A stretch of 36,786 nt of DNA from positions 1 through 36,786 of the forward strand of contig JAPPFH010000086.1 in assembly GCA_028875185.1 (NCBI GenBank), read 5' to 3'. Within the stretch, counting starts at the first letter, position 1, and each line of letters opens with the position of its first letter. Source of the DNA: Chloroflexota bacterium (GTDB lineage Bacteria > Chloroflexota > Anaerolineae > Aggregatilineales > Phototrophicaceae). Shown here piece after piece: positions 7,937 to 16,322 of the stretch. The notes under the pieces were generated by a model. That model saw nothing but the letters and a program-made list of their open reading frames with translations, was not told the DNA's origin and searched no databases. The translations under genes and the position numbers were made by a program.

Positions 7937-8004
7937 GGTGCGCGTAGACACTGCACAAGGGCAAGGGGTCAGGCCACGTAGACATAGACCTTCGGGGATG
8001 GGGG
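7937..8004. repeat. Composite repeat with GCGTAGACACTG word
   Basis: Begins GGTGCGCGTAGACACTGCAC, continues GGCAAGGGG and ends GGGGATGGGGG. The window end (36741-36786) carries the same parts in reverse orientation, but lacks about 24 bases present here between GGCAAGGGG and the final G-rich block. With the preceding repeat and the bases up to the dpp start, it makes up the 354-base gene-free stretch 7848-8201. Confidence 0.65.
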
Positions 8005-8010
8005 TTGAGC

Positions 8011-8033
8011 TGTCGAAGCCACTTTCTTCGACA
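8011..8033. promoter_or_regulatory. Inverted repeat upstream of dpp promoter (operator candidate)
   Basis: TGTCGAAG (8011-8018) and CTTCGACA (8026-8033) form a perfect 8-bp inverted repeat with a seven-base centre, ending 19 bases before the -35 box. There is no T-run after it, so it is more like a regulator binding site than a terminator. Confidence 0.45.
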
Positions 8034-8052
8034 CTCCCCAGCCGCCGCAGAT

Positions 8053-8081
8053 TTGACAGACAAATGCTTACTGACTAGAAT
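8053..8081 (+). promoter_or_regulatory. Near-consensus sigma-70 promoter for the dpp genes
   Basis: TTGACA at 8053-8058, a 17-base spacer and TAGAAT at 8076-8081: a perfect -35 and a five-of-six -10. Expected start is near 8088, giving a leader of roughly 114 bases before the dppB-like ATG. This is the strongest promoter in the window by consensus match. Confidence 0.7.
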
Positions 8082-8201
8082 CCCCTTGTCAGCGCAATCG
8101 AACGGTTCGTGTTTGCCGCTAATGGTTCGTGATTCCGCGGCGGCAAATCGCCCTTCCGCCGTCGATTGGCAAATACAAAGTAGGCCGCGTAGATAGAGTC
8201 A

Positions 8202-9143
8202 ATGAAAAAATACATTTTGCGCCGCGTAATCTTGATGATTCCGCTCGTGATTGGCATAACGACCGTCACCTTCGCTCTCATCCATCTGATCCCCGGCGAC
8301 CCGGTCGAACTGATGATGAGCAATACGCGCCAGATGACTCAGCAAGAGATCGACCGCATCCGCGACAAGCTCGGGTTGAACGACCCGTTGCCAGTACAAT
8401 ATGTTCGCTACGTTACCAACCTGCTCAAGGGCGATATGGGCATTTCTGTCCGGTCGCGCTCCGCCGTGAGCTACGAGATCAGCCAGCGGATGCCCGATAC
8501 CATCATCCTTACCGTGACTTCAATCGTTCTTGTGCTGGTATTCGCCTTGCCCCTGGGCATTCTGTCCGCTTTGAAGCGGGGCACCTGGATCGACACGGCG
8601 GCGATGACTTTCGCCTTGTTCGGCGTATCGATTCCAGCCTTCTGGTTTGGCATCATGCTGATGCTCATCTTTGGGCTGCACCTTGATTGGCTGCCCACTG
8701 TCGGGCAAGGCAAGACGCCGATCGAATTCGCGCGCTCGCTGGTGCTGCCATCAGTAACGCTGAGTCTGATTCTGTTGGGCTTAGTCACGCGGATGGCGCG
8801 CTCCAGCATGTTGGAAGTGTTGAGCCTGGATTATGTGCGGACTGCGCACGCCAAGGGCATGGGCGCGCGCCGGGTCAACTTCCGCCATGCCCTGCCCAAT
8901 GCGCTCATCCCAGTATTGACCGTCATCTCCGGTCAATTCGCCAGCCTGCTGGGCGGCGCCGTCGTCATCGAGAAAATCTTCGGCTGGCCCGGCATTGGAA
9001 GACTGGCTGTCGACGCCATCTTCGCCCGCGACTACCTGGTCGTCACCAATACGGTGCTGGTCTTCTCGATCATGGTCATACTGGTCAATCTCGCCAACGA
9101 CATATTGTACTCATACATTGATCCTCGCATTCGCCTGCAATGA
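8202..9143 (+). CDS. dppB: Peptide ABC transporter permease, DppB-like
   Basis: Inner-membrane permease of a dipeptide/oligopeptide/nickel-type ABC importer. The 313-residue protein starts MKKYILRRVILMIPLVIGITTVTF, the standard first membrane segment, followed by the family block HLIPGDPVELMM. The cytoplasmic EAA loop that contacts the ATPase is DYVRTAHAKGMGARRVNFRH...LPNALIPVLT near residues 208-235, and GGAVVIEKIFGWPGIGRL near 250-267 is characteristic. The ATG has no obvious Shine-Dalgarno. Eight bases separate its stop from the DppC-like gene, so they form an operon. Substrate may be peptides, but nickel or other small solutes are not excluded. Confidence 0.93.
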   Translation: MKKYILRRVILMIPLVIGITTVTFALIHLIPGDPVELMMSNTRQMTQQEIDRIRDKLGLNDPLPVQYVRYVTNLLKGDMGISVRSRSAVSYEISQRMPDTIILTVTSIVLVLVFALPLGILSALKRGTWIDTAAMTFALFGVSIPAFWFGIMLMLIFGLHLDWLPTVGQGKTPIEFARSLVLPSVTLSLILLGLVTRMARSSMLEVLSLDYVRTAHAKGMGARRVNFRHALPNALIPVLTVISGQFASLLGGAVVIEKIFGWPGIGRLAVDAIFARDYLVVTNTVLVFSIMVILVNLANDILYSYIDPRIRLQ

Positions 9144-9151
9144 GGTAAGTC

Positions 9152-10051
9152 ATGGCCGAGCAAGTCGTAGAATTAAGGGCGGACGCCGCATACGAAAATG
9201 TAACCAGACCCAAGTCGTTTTGGAACTCGGCGCTGCGCCAGCTTATTCGCAACAACCGGGCGATTCTAGGTTTTGCGGTCTTGCTTGTACTCGTGCTCGC
9301 CGCCGTCTTCGCCGAGCAGATCGCTCCCTATGATCCCATCAAGACCAATTATTCCAATGTAAAACAGCCACCCAGCGCCGAACACTTTATCGGCACGGAC
9401 GAATTGGGACGCGATGGCTTCAGCCGGCTGATATACGGCGCGCGCATTTCTCTGGCGGTTGGCTTTATTGTCTCCAGCATATCAGTGACTATTGGCGTCG
9501 CTTTGGGCGCTATCGCCGGTTACTTTGGCGGCATTGCCGATATGGCCATTATGCGCGTCGTCGATCTGATGATGGCCTTTCCTTTTCTTGTCCTCGCCAT
9601 TGCTCTGGTCGCCGTATTTGGTCCCAGTCTTTTCAATATGATGGTAGCGCTGATTGTCCTCTACTGGATCTGGTTTGCCCGGGTTGTGCGCGGCATGGTG
9701 CTGACGCTGCGCGAGACTGAATTCATCGTCGGCGCCAAAGCAGCGGGCGCTTCCGATATCGCGATCATCTTCCGTCATATACTGCCCAACGTATTCCCGG
9801 TTGTCGTGGTGCAAGGTTCCTTCAGCGTCGCCGAAGCGATCCTCATCGCCGCCACGCTCAGCTACCTGGGTTTGGGCGCGCAACCGCCGACGCCCGAATG
9901 GGGATCGATGCTGAGCAATGCCAAAGAACTGATGCGCATCTTGCCGGTGATGTCCATCGCGCCCGGCGTCGCCATCATGATCACCGTGCTCGCCATCAAC
10001 TTCATCGGCGATGCCCTGCGCGATGCCCTCGATCCCACTCTGCGCCAATAA
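9152..10051 (+). CDS. dppC: Peptide ABC transporter permease, DppC-like
   Basis: Second membrane subunit of the importer, 299 residues. The N-terminal cytoplasmic segment is followed by a first membrane helix (ILGFAVLLVLVLAAVFA), then the family block APYDPI and the motif HFIGTDELGRDGFSRLIYGARISL near residues 70-93. The EAA loop is EFIVGAKAAGASDIAIIFRH...LPNVFPVVVVQ near 190-220, and the tail has YLGLGAQPPTPEWGSML. A GAGGT ribosome binding site overlaps the preceding stop. No ATPase gene (DppD/DppF) follows, so energising subunits must be encoded elsewhere. Confidence 0.94.
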   Translation: MAEQVVELRADAAYENVTRPKSFWNSALRQLIRNNRAILGFAVLLVLVLAAVFAEQIAPYDPIKTNYSNVKQPPSAEHFIGTDELGRDGFSRLIYGARISLAVGFIVSSISVTIGVALGAIAGYFGGIADMAIMRVVDLMMAFPFLVLAIALVAVFGPSLFNMMVALIVLYWIWFARVVRGMVLTLRETEFIVGAKAAGASDIAIIFRHILPNVFPVVVVQGSFSVAEAILIAATLSYLGLGAQPPTPEWGSMLSNAKELMRILPVMSIAPGVAIMITVLAINFIGDALRDALDPTLRQ

Positions 10052-10052
10052 T

Positions 10053-10080
10053 TTGCACATCAAGCGAATTCTGCGATAAC
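10053..10080 (+). promoter_or_regulatory. Weak promoter candidate before solute-binding gene
   Basis: TTGCAC at 10053-10058, a 16-base spacer and GATAAC at 10075-10080 with TG two bases before. It would allow extra expression of the binding protein relative to the permeases, as is common. The match is modest. Between it and the gene I see nothing else certain. Confidence 0.25.
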
Positions 10081-10292
10081 ATCTCTTTTGCGTGTCTCGG
10101 CATCAATCCCGCTTCAACGCTATCTAGGACGCGGATATCTCAGGGTGGGCGTCTAGTCGTCGGCGTCACCGCCCCGTTTGAGCACATGGCGCGCATCGGC
10201 AAAGAAAGGAGGCGATTATAGGCATTCCGACGACTGTGAAAACTGTACGATTTTCTACACCAATTCGAGCCTGTAATGAGGAGGGCTTAATC

Positions 10293-11894
10293 ATGAAATT
10301 CAAGACTGCAATGACCTTGTTTGCGCTGCTATTCGTAATGGCGCTGTCGTTGGCGCCGGCCGCCGCCGATGGCCACTGCCCGCAAGAGGGCGGCACCTTT
10401 ACCATCGGCGTCGATACCTTCTTGCCAATGGACCCCAACACCGCCGCCCATGACTGGACCTTCTATGCCATAACCAATATCAACAGCATGCTCTTCCGCA
10501 TCGAGTCGGGCCAGCCAGTCGGCGACTTGGCTGAATCCTGGGATATCAGCGAAGACGGCACCGTCTACACTTGGCATATCCGCCCGGGCATGATGTGGCA
10601 CGATGGCAATGAAATCTTCCCCGAGGGCGAGAGCCGCGAAGTCACCGCCCATGACGTGGTCTATTCAATCTACCGTCAATACGATGATGAATCATCGATC
10701 ATGGCGGCCGATCTGCGCAACCTCTTCGTCTCGGCTGAAGCCACCGACGACTATACCGTTGTCCTGACGCTCAGCGGTCCCGACGCCATCATGTATGACA
10801 AGGCGCGCGGCTTAACCTTCACCGCCATTGTCGCCAAAGAAGCGATTGAGCACTATGGCGACGATTATGGGCTGAACCCGCTGGGTTCCGGTCCCTTTGA
10901 ATTTGTCTCCTACTCGCCCGACGAGGAAGTCGTCTTGCGCGCGAACGAGGACTACTACATTGATCCCTGCCTGGATGAAGTCATCTTCCGCGTGATGCCC
11001 GATGTGCCAGCGGCGATGATCGCGCTGGAAGCGGGCGACATCGATTGGTGGGGCGCGGTCACGCCGGGTGATGATGTTGGCCGATTCCTCGACAACGAAG
11101 ACATGACCGTCATCAACTTCGGCTGCCCAGTCGCGACCCGCTTGTACATGTCGGTGGACAAGGCGCCATTTGACGATGTTCGCTTCCGCAAGGCGCTCTC
11201 CCACATGAAAGATGGCAACGCCATCAACGCCGCCCTTCGCGGTCCTACCCATGTGAAAGGCGCGGGCACCGCGGGTCCTGGCGTCGCTGGATATGTCGAA
11301 GGGCTCTACGACGAATATCACAGCTACGATCCCGAATTGGCAATGTCGCTGCTTGATGAGCTCGGCATCGTCGACAGTGATGGCGATGGCTGGCGCGAAA
11401 TGGATGGCGAGCTGCTGGAAATTCCCATGTTCGCCTGGAATTCCGATCCGGCGCCGGATTATGTGGCCGCTATCGTAGACGCGGGCGCTCAGGTCGGCCT
11501 CAAGATCCGCTCCGAAATCGCCGACCCCGGTACCAACAACGCAAGACGCATTGACGGCGAATGGGGCATTTATCTGGGTCAAGGCTGGTGCGGCGAAGGC
11601 GGCACCAACGCCCTCTGGGGCAGAAACGGCTGGATTTCCACGCTCGGCTACGAAGATGAAGAAATCTTCAATTTGCTAGATATGTCGGCGCAAAACCTCG
11701 ACGAAGAGTCGCGCGAAGCGCAGCTGCAAGCGGCCACGACGCGTGTCGCCGCGCTCTACTTCGAGCCCGCATTCGGCTTCTTCAACATCTTCACGGTCAA
11801 GAACAATTACGTGAAGGACTTCTTCGGCGGTGAATGGACGCTGAATCTGGTCACCGATGATCACAACGTCTGGATCAACGAGGACGAGCGCTAA
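10293..11894 (+). CDS. ABC transporter solute-binding protein, family 5 (DppA/OppA type)
   Basis: Extracytoplasmic peptide-binding component for the adjacent permeases. The 533-residue protein has a signal peptide (MKFKTAMTLFALLFVMALSLAPAAA) without a lipobox. The mature part shows family-5 features: FTIGVDTFLPMDPNTAAHDW near the start, LAESWDISEDGTVYTWHIRPGMMWHDG near residues 85-110, ALSHMKDGNAINAALRG near 300 and a long closed-cleft C-terminal domain. I chose ATG 10293 because AGGAGGG lies eight bases upstream; the upstream GTG at 10236 would spoil the signal peptide. It is 241 bases after the DppC-like gene and is followed by three tandem hairpin repeats. Confidence 0.93.
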   Translation: MKFKTAMTLFALLFVMALSLAPAAADGHCPQEGGTFTIGVDTFLPMDPNTAAHDWTFYAITNINSMLFRIESGQPVGDLAESWDISEDGTVYTWHIRPGMMWHDGNEIFPEGESREVTAHDVVYSIYRQYDDESSIMAADLRNLFVSAEATDDYTVVLTLSGPDAIMYDKARGLTFTAIVAKEAIEHYGDDYGLNPLGSGPFEFVSYSPDEEVVLRANEDYYIDPCLDEVIFRVMPDVPAAMIALEAGDIDWWGAVTPGDDVGRFLDNEDMTVINFGCPVATRLYMSVDKAPFDDVRFRKALSHMKDGNAINAALRGPTHVKGAGTAGPGVAGYVEGLYDEYHSYDPELAMSLLDELGIVDSDGDGWREMDGELLEIPMFAWNSDPAPDYVAAIVDAGAQVGLKIRSEIADPGTNNARRIDGEWGIYLGQGWCGEGGTNALWGRNGWISTLGYEDEEIFNLLDMSAQNLDEESREAQLQAATTRVAALYFEPAFGFFNIFTVKNNYVKDFFGGEWTLNLVTDDHNVWINEDER

Positions 11895-11910
11895 AAGAGT
11901 TCGGCGCATC

Positions 11911-12015
11911 GTAGGGGCGAGCTATCAGCTCGCCCGCTGAATCACAATCTGTAGGGGCGAGCTATCAGTTCGCCCGCCCTAGCACAAATCTGTAGGGGCG
12001 ACCCTTGGGTCGCCC
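11911..12015. repeat. Three tandem GTAGGGGCGA hairpin repeats
   Basis: Copies at 11911-11937, 11951-11977 and 11992-12015, spaced 40-41 bases, with similar AT-rich linkers. Each folds as GGGCGA-inner arm-loop-inner arm-TCGCCC. The inner arms are GCT/AGC, GCT/AGT and CCC/GGG, so the third copy has changed both sides together. They follow the solute-binding gene and may act as a transcript-end hairpin cluster, though no T-run follows. Confidence 0.8.
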
Positions 12016-12033
12016 TATCAGCGCAAATATATA
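12005..12033 (+). promoter_or_regulatory. Candidate promoter for M14 peptidase, -35 inside a repeat
   Basis: TTGGGT at 12005-12010 lies in the right arm of the third hairpin repeat, followed by a 17-base spacer and TATATA at 12028-12033. The predicted start is near 12040, ten bases before the peptidase ATG. The -35 is only half consensus. Confidence 0.35.
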
Positions 12034-12049
12034 GGCATACACGTGGATT

Positions 12050-13408
12050 ATGGACCTGCAACAAATCGCCGCCGACATACCCGATTATCAAGAATTCCTT
12101 ACCTTCGACGAATTGAACGCTTCGAGCCAGCGGCTGCGCGAGCGTTACCCGGACCTCGTCAGCACGCGCGAAGTGGGCAGCACGCGCAATGGCGAGCCAA
12201 TCGAGCTCCTGACCATCGCCGGCGGCGAAGACAATGCCTTCATCTTCGGCGGTCCCCACCCAAACGAACCCATCGGCTGCATGACCATCGAATACCTGTC
12301 GCAGCGGCTTTGCGCTGATGACGGCCTGCGCGCCGAACTCGGATACACCTGGCATTTCATCAAGTCGATCGACGCCGACGGGATGCGGCTCAACGAAGGC
12401 TGGTTCAAAGGACCCTTCACGCCCACAAACTACGCTCGCCACTTTTACCGCCCGGCGCGGCACGAGCAGGTCGAATGGACTTTCCCAATCGATTACAAAT
12501 CGCTTAAGTTCGCCGATCCCTTGCCGGAGACGCGCGCGCTGATGCAGGTCATCGACGAGACCAAACCCAAGCTGCTTTATTCATTGCATAACGCCGGCTT
12601 TGGCGGGGTCTATTATTACGTCTCCGCCGAGTGCCCGGCGCTCTACGACACCTTTCATCAGATCCCCGAATGGTTTGATCTCGCTCTGGACCTGGGCGAA
12701 CCGGAACTGAGCTTCGCCGAGCCCTACGCCCCGGCGATTTACCGCATGTTGACCAGCATCGACATGTACGATCATCTCGAGCGGCACGGCGTCGCCGACC
12801 CGGGCGCGGTCATCGGCTTCAAAGCGTCAAGCGCGCAATATGCCGAGCGCCACGGGTCTTTCTTCCTGATTGTCGAAATGCCTTATTTTGATGAACCGCG
12901 CGTAAACGATCAGTCGCCGACAACAACCATAAGGCGCGCTGCCATCCTAGAAGCGATGGATATTGCCATTGAACATGACGATTGGATCCGCGGGCGGCAC
13001 GCCGCGGTCGCAAGCGTCCTTCGCCTCGATACACCGGTGCGGCGCGCGCTGGAAGATTTCCTCGTCATGAGCGCCGGCTTTCGCGAAGCCGATCGCGAAT
13101 GGGTCATGGGCGCCGAAGAGACCAATCGACCGGCGACCCAGGCGGAGCTTTTCAGCAATCTGTACACTTCCCGCTTCTATAAATTGCTGAACACCGGGCT
13201 CTTGGCGCGCATGCTGCGGGAGGAGATTGCCAAGGGCAATACGGACCGCGCGCTACAAGCCGCAAGCGAAGATGCTGAAGCGCGGCTGGAAGCGGATGGG
13301 GTGGCGCTCGAAAGCGCGCTCGATTACCGCGCGATACCCATCCGCAGCCTCGTCGGCGTACAGTGCTGCGCGGGCTTGGCGACTGCCGCCTACCTGCAAA
13401 AGTCCTGA
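12050..13408 (+). CDS. M14 family zinc metallocarboxypeptidase
   Basis: A carboxypeptidase-A-fold zinc enzyme that trims C-terminal residues or amide-linked groups from peptides. Zinc ligands are His70 and Glu73 in GGPHPNEP and His180 in YSLHNAG; the catalytic glutamate is Glu276 in LIVEMPYF. The 452-residue length is longer than the bare M14 domain, with an extra helical C-terminal region from about residue 300 that I cannot name. There is no signal peptide, so it should work in the cytosol. The ATG lacks a clear Shine-Dalgarno; it fits a very short leader from the candidate promoter at 12005-12033. It lies between two solute-binding protein genes, consistent with hydrolysis of what they import. 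Confidence 0.9.
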   Translation: MDLQQIAADIPDYQEFLTFDELNASSQRLRERYPDLVSTREVGSTRNGEPIELLTIAGGEDNAFIFGGPHPNEPIGCMTIEYLSQRLCADDGLRAELGYTWHFIKSIDADGMRLNEGWFKGPFTPTNYARHFYRPARHEQVEWTFPIDYKSLKFADPLPETRALMQVIDETKPKLLYSLHNAGFGGVYYYVSAECPALYDTFHQIPEWFDLALDLGEPELSFAEPYAPAIYRMLTSIDMYDHLERHGVADPGAVIGFKASSAQYAERHGSFFLIVEMPYFDEPRVNDQSPTTTIRRAAILEAMDIAIEHDDWIRGRHAAVASVLRLDTPVRRALEDFLVMSAGFREADREWVMGAEETNRPATQAELFSNLYTSRFYKLLNTGLLARMLREEIAKGNTDRALQAASEDAEARLEADGVALESALDYRAIPIRSLVGVQCCAGLATAAYLQKS

Positions 13409-13480
13409 TGCCGCACTCGCTTTCAGTGACGACTTTGCAGCGCGCCGAACCAATATCCTTATGAACGAGAGGGACCGATT

Positions 13481-14659
13481 ATGAATATTCCAAGCGGACG
13501 CTCATTTTTGACCGCATTCCTCATTATCATCTCCTGCGGTCTTGTCGCCTGCAGCGAAGGCGGATCCAAGGATGCCGCCGTCGAAAAAGTGACCAGCCAG
13601 GTCGCCTTCGTTTACCGCGAAAACATCGACGAATACAATTGGAGCCATCTGCACGAAATCGGACGCCAATACCTCGATGAGCAATTGCCCGATCTGGGTA
13701 CCAAATACGTCGAGAATGTTTCCGCTGATGAAGCCGAGAAAGTCCTGCGCCAGCTGGCCGAAGAAGGGCACAAGCTGATCTTCGCCACATCCGCCGAGTA
13801 TTATGACGCTGTCATGAACGTGGCCTCCGACTTCCCTGAGACCAAGTTTGAAGTTTATGGCGGCGGCGAAACAGCGGACAATGTTGCGACCTATGACGGC
13901 CGAATGTATCAAGCCTTTTATGTCGCGGGCGGTTATACCGGCGAGATGACGGTGAGCGGCGTCATCGGCTTCATCGCGCCCGAACCCACCATAGAGGTCA
14001 TACGCCATATCAACGCCATTACCGCCGCTTCGCTATTGGTCAGAACCTGCGAAGACATATCGGTGCACATTCGCTGGACCGGTTCCTGGAATGACCCGGA
14101 GGCGGAGCGCGCCGCCGCCCTGGAGCTGGTCGACCTCGGCGCCGATGTGCTCGTCCAACATACCTACAGCCCCGAAATGCAGAAAGTCGCCGAAGAGAAA
14201 GGCCTACGCTCAATGGGCTATGGCTTTGATATGCGCGAGTTCGCACCCAAAGCCAACATGACCAGCATCATCTGGCAGTGGGGTTGGTATTATCTGCGCC
14301 AGGTCAACAACATGCTGGAAGACAAATGGAAAGCCAGAGCCTACGATGGCAAAGTCTCCACCAAGGCGCATGGCCGCGGCATCGTCGACCTGGCGGCGTA
14401 CAACTACGATCAGATTCCCCACATCATGGAGGCGCCGCCGCTAAAGTGGCGCATCACCTGGAATGAGACGGTCAAAGACACCTTCGACGGCCCCGTCTAT
14501 GCCCAGAACGGCGACCTGGTGCTGGCCAAGGGCGACAAGTTCCCCAAGGGTTATATCTTTACCGATATGGACTGGTTCGTCGAGGGCGTTGTCGGCGAAG
14601 CGCCGGGCGAGGCGCCAGCCAAAGTCGAAGGCCGCGGCCGCGATGTCGTCTGCCGATAG
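13481..14659 (+). CDS. BMP-family lipoprotein, orphan ABC solute-binding protein
   Basis: A basic-membrane-protein (PnrA/Med-like) family binding protein, 392 residues. The N-terminus is a lipoprotein signal ending LVAC with Cys24 as the lipid-anchored residue. The mature part has family blocks VAFVYRENIDEYNWSHLHEIG near 42-62, EEGHKLIFATSAEY near 95-108, VSGVIGFIAPEPTIEVIRHINA near 155-176 and GADVLVQHTYSP near 223-234. A GAGAGGGA ribosome binding site precedes the ATG. Characterised BMP proteins bind nucleosides, but this subgroup may bind other ligands. No permease or ATPase of its own lies next to it; the complete BMP importer on the minus strand at 23.1-28.2 kb has its own binding protein. 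The C-terminal tail GEAPGEAPAKVEGRGRD is low complexity. Confidence 0.88.
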   Translation: MNIPSGRSFLTAFLIIISCGLVACSEGGSKDAAVEKVTSQVAFVYRENIDEYNWSHLHEIGRQYLDEQLPDLGTKYVENVSADEAEKVLRQLAEEGHKLIFATSAEYYDAVMNVASDFPETKFEVYGGGETADNVATYDGRMYQAFYVAGGYTGEMTVSGVIGFIAPEPTIEVIRHINAITAASLLVRTCEDISVHIRWTGSWNDPEAERAAALELVDLGADVLVQHTYSPEMQKVAEEKGLRSMGYGFDMREFAPKANMTSIIWQWGWYYLRQVNNMLEDKWKARAYDGKVSTKAHGRGIVDLAAYNYDQIPHIMEAPPLKWRITWNETVKDTFDGPVYAQNGDLVLAKGDKFPKGYIFTDMDWFVEGVVGEAPGEAPAKVEGRGRDVVCR

Positions 14660-14752
14660 TCCCTTTCGCTGCCGGTCCGAATGGTGGCCAAAGCGAGCAA
14701 CTAATGAGAATGGCTGTAGTACGAAAGCGATAGCCAAAATTGGCGAGAGGTT

Positions 14753-14840
14753 GTAGGGGCGAGCCGGTGGCTCGCCCGCCCGCCGCGCGTAGGTCGCGTA
14801 GACACTGACCGCCGACACTGCGGGTGAAATGCCCCTACAG
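14753..14840. repeat. Hairpin repeat plus GCGTAGACACTG composite repeat
   Basis: GTAGGGGCGAGCC-GGT-GGCTCGCCC (14753-14778) is a perfect hairpin of the same family as 11911-12015. It is followed by GCGTAGACACTG (14796-14807), then CCGCCGACACTGCGGGT and CCCCTACA. The second part is the reverse complement of a segment in the 24755-24830 block. No gene lies between 14660 and 14954. Confidence 0.75.
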
Positions 14841-14954
14841 CCTCCTTTTGTCGCGGGTTCGTTATTTTGCGTGAGCCAAGTCGTGACTTGCGCGGGACTG
14901 TGGTGAAGCCATTGAGATCTGTTGCCGCTTAAAGGTCAGAAACAGGAGAATCCA

Positions 14955-16307
14955 ATGCCGCATGCATTGCTGAAAGAACATCCGGATCTAGCCACGGCGA
15001 TCGACTTGTACGACGCTTGGATCCGATTCACGATGCGCCAGAAACACCAACCCGGGCTCGCCCTAGGCATCGTCTATGAAGGCGAACTGCTGTGGGGGCA
15101 GGGCTATGGCTGCGCCGACATCGCAACGAATGCGCCAGTCACCTTGGACACGCGCTTCCGCATCGCCAGCATCAGCAAGACCTTCACCGCCATCGCCATC
15201 TTGCAAATGCGCGACGCCGGGGCCTTGATCCTCGACGATCCTGTCGCCGAGTATCTTGACTGGTTCGACCTGCAATACCAAGGCGCGCCCGCAATCACGA
15301 TCCGCAATCTCTTGACGCACACATCCGGGCTCCCGCGCGATTCGCACAACCCCATGTGGACCGAGTGCGACGCGCCGGAATGGGATGAATTTGTCGCGGC
15401 GCTCAAATCCCGCCCGCCCACGCGCCCGCCCTACGACAAATTCGCCTACAGCAACGTCGGCTACTCCCTGCTCGGCGGCGTCATTGAACAGGTCTCGGGC
15501 CAATCATGGGCGGATTATCTCCAGCGCAATATCGTTGATCCGCTCGAGATGTCGGAGACGCATCCCGTGCCGCAGAGCGACGATCCCCAGCTGGCGACCG
15601 GTTATTCGCAACTCAATGATGATTACCAGCGCGAGCCAATGCCCTTCTTTTTGATGAAGGGCTTTGAAGCTTCAGCCAACTTCGCCTCGTCCATAAACGA
15701 TCTGGTGAAGTACGCGGCCTTTCACCTCAGTGACGAAGAGAACGCCGTCCTCTCCCCGCATTCCCTGCGCGATATGCACCGCATCCACTGGCTGGAGCCG
15801 AAGTGGGACAGCGGCTACGGATTAGGCAGCATGCAGTACAAACTTGAGGACTGGTCAATCAGCGGTCACGGCGGCGGCTACCCCGGATATCTGACCGGAT
15901 TCACGCTATGCCGCGAGCAATCGACGGCGCTAATCGTGCTCACAAACGCGCTCGGCAGCGCGCCCACCGAGTACATTAATCAAGGTTACAAACTTGTCTT
16001 GCCCGAGATCATCAAGGCGACCAAGGCGGACGCGCCCGAAGCCGACCCCGCCTGGCAAATCTACCTCGGCGAGTACGTCCATGAGTGGGGTTATGAGAAG
16101 GTCATATTGCGCGAAGGACAACTGCAAATCGTCTCGCTCGATGGCATGGATTACCCGCCTGTGATCCTCGAGCCGACCGATGCCGAGCACAGTTTCACGA
16201 TGCGAGAACAAGGCGGTTCCAACGAATGCGCGCGCTTCGAGCTGGACGAATCCGGCGCTGTGCTGCGTCTGTGGCTGCGCAACGAGTACGCTTTCAAGAA
16301 GCGTTAG
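14955..16307 (+). CDS. Serine hydrolase, class C beta-lactamase-like (PF00144 type)
   Basis: An enzyme of the penicillin-binding-protein/AmpC fold, probably a peptidase or esterase rather than an antibiotic-resistance enzyme. The three active-site motifs are clear: SxxK as Ser72-Ile-Ser-Lys75 (RIASISKTFTAIAIL), YxN as Tyr165-Ser-Asn167 and HxG as His305-Gly-Gly. A C-terminal beta domain (about 355-450, WQIYLGEYVHEWGYEKVILREGQLQIV) resembles the lipocalin-like domain often found after this fold. There is no signal peptide, so it is likely cytosolic. ATG 14955 is chosen because AGGAG precedes it. It is 15 bases from the S9 peptidase gene and should share its transcript. In related organisms D-aminopeptidase or peptide esterase roles are possible; the substrate cannot be read here. 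Confidence 0.92.
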   Translation: MPHALLKEHPDLATAIDLYDAWIRFTMRQKHQPGLALGIVYEGELLWGQGYGCADIATNAPVTLDTRFRIASISKTFTAIAILQMRDAGALILDDPVAEYLDWFDLQYQGAPAITIRNLLTHTSGLPRDSHNPMWTECDAPEWDEFVAALKSRPPTRPPYDKFAYSNVGYSLLGGVIEQVSGQSWADYLQRNIVDPLEMSETHPVPQSDDPQLATGYSQLNDDYQREPMPFFLMKGFEASANFASSINDLVKYAAFHLSDEENAVLSPHSLRDMHRIHWLEPKWDSGYGLGSMQYKLEDWSISGHGGGYPGYLTGFTLCREQSTALIVLTNALGSAPTEYINQGYKLVLPEIIKATKADAPEADPAWQIYLGEYVHEWGYEKVILREGQLQIVSLDGMDYPPVILEPTDAEHSFTMREQGGSNECARFELDESGAVLRLWLRNEYAFKKR

Positions 16308-16322
16308 AAATGAGAGGCGGCT

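Noticed and set aside
11911-12015. Short tandem repeats with regular 40-base spacing, CRISPR-like at first sight
   Set aside because: Only three units, linkers of 13-15 bases that resemble one another, self-complementary repeats found singly elsewhere, and no cas genes.
14955-16307. Antibiotic-resistance beta-lactamase
   Set aside because: The SxxK/YxN/HxG fold is shared by many peptidases and esterases; there is no signal peptide and the neighbours are peptidases, so a resistance role is not supported.
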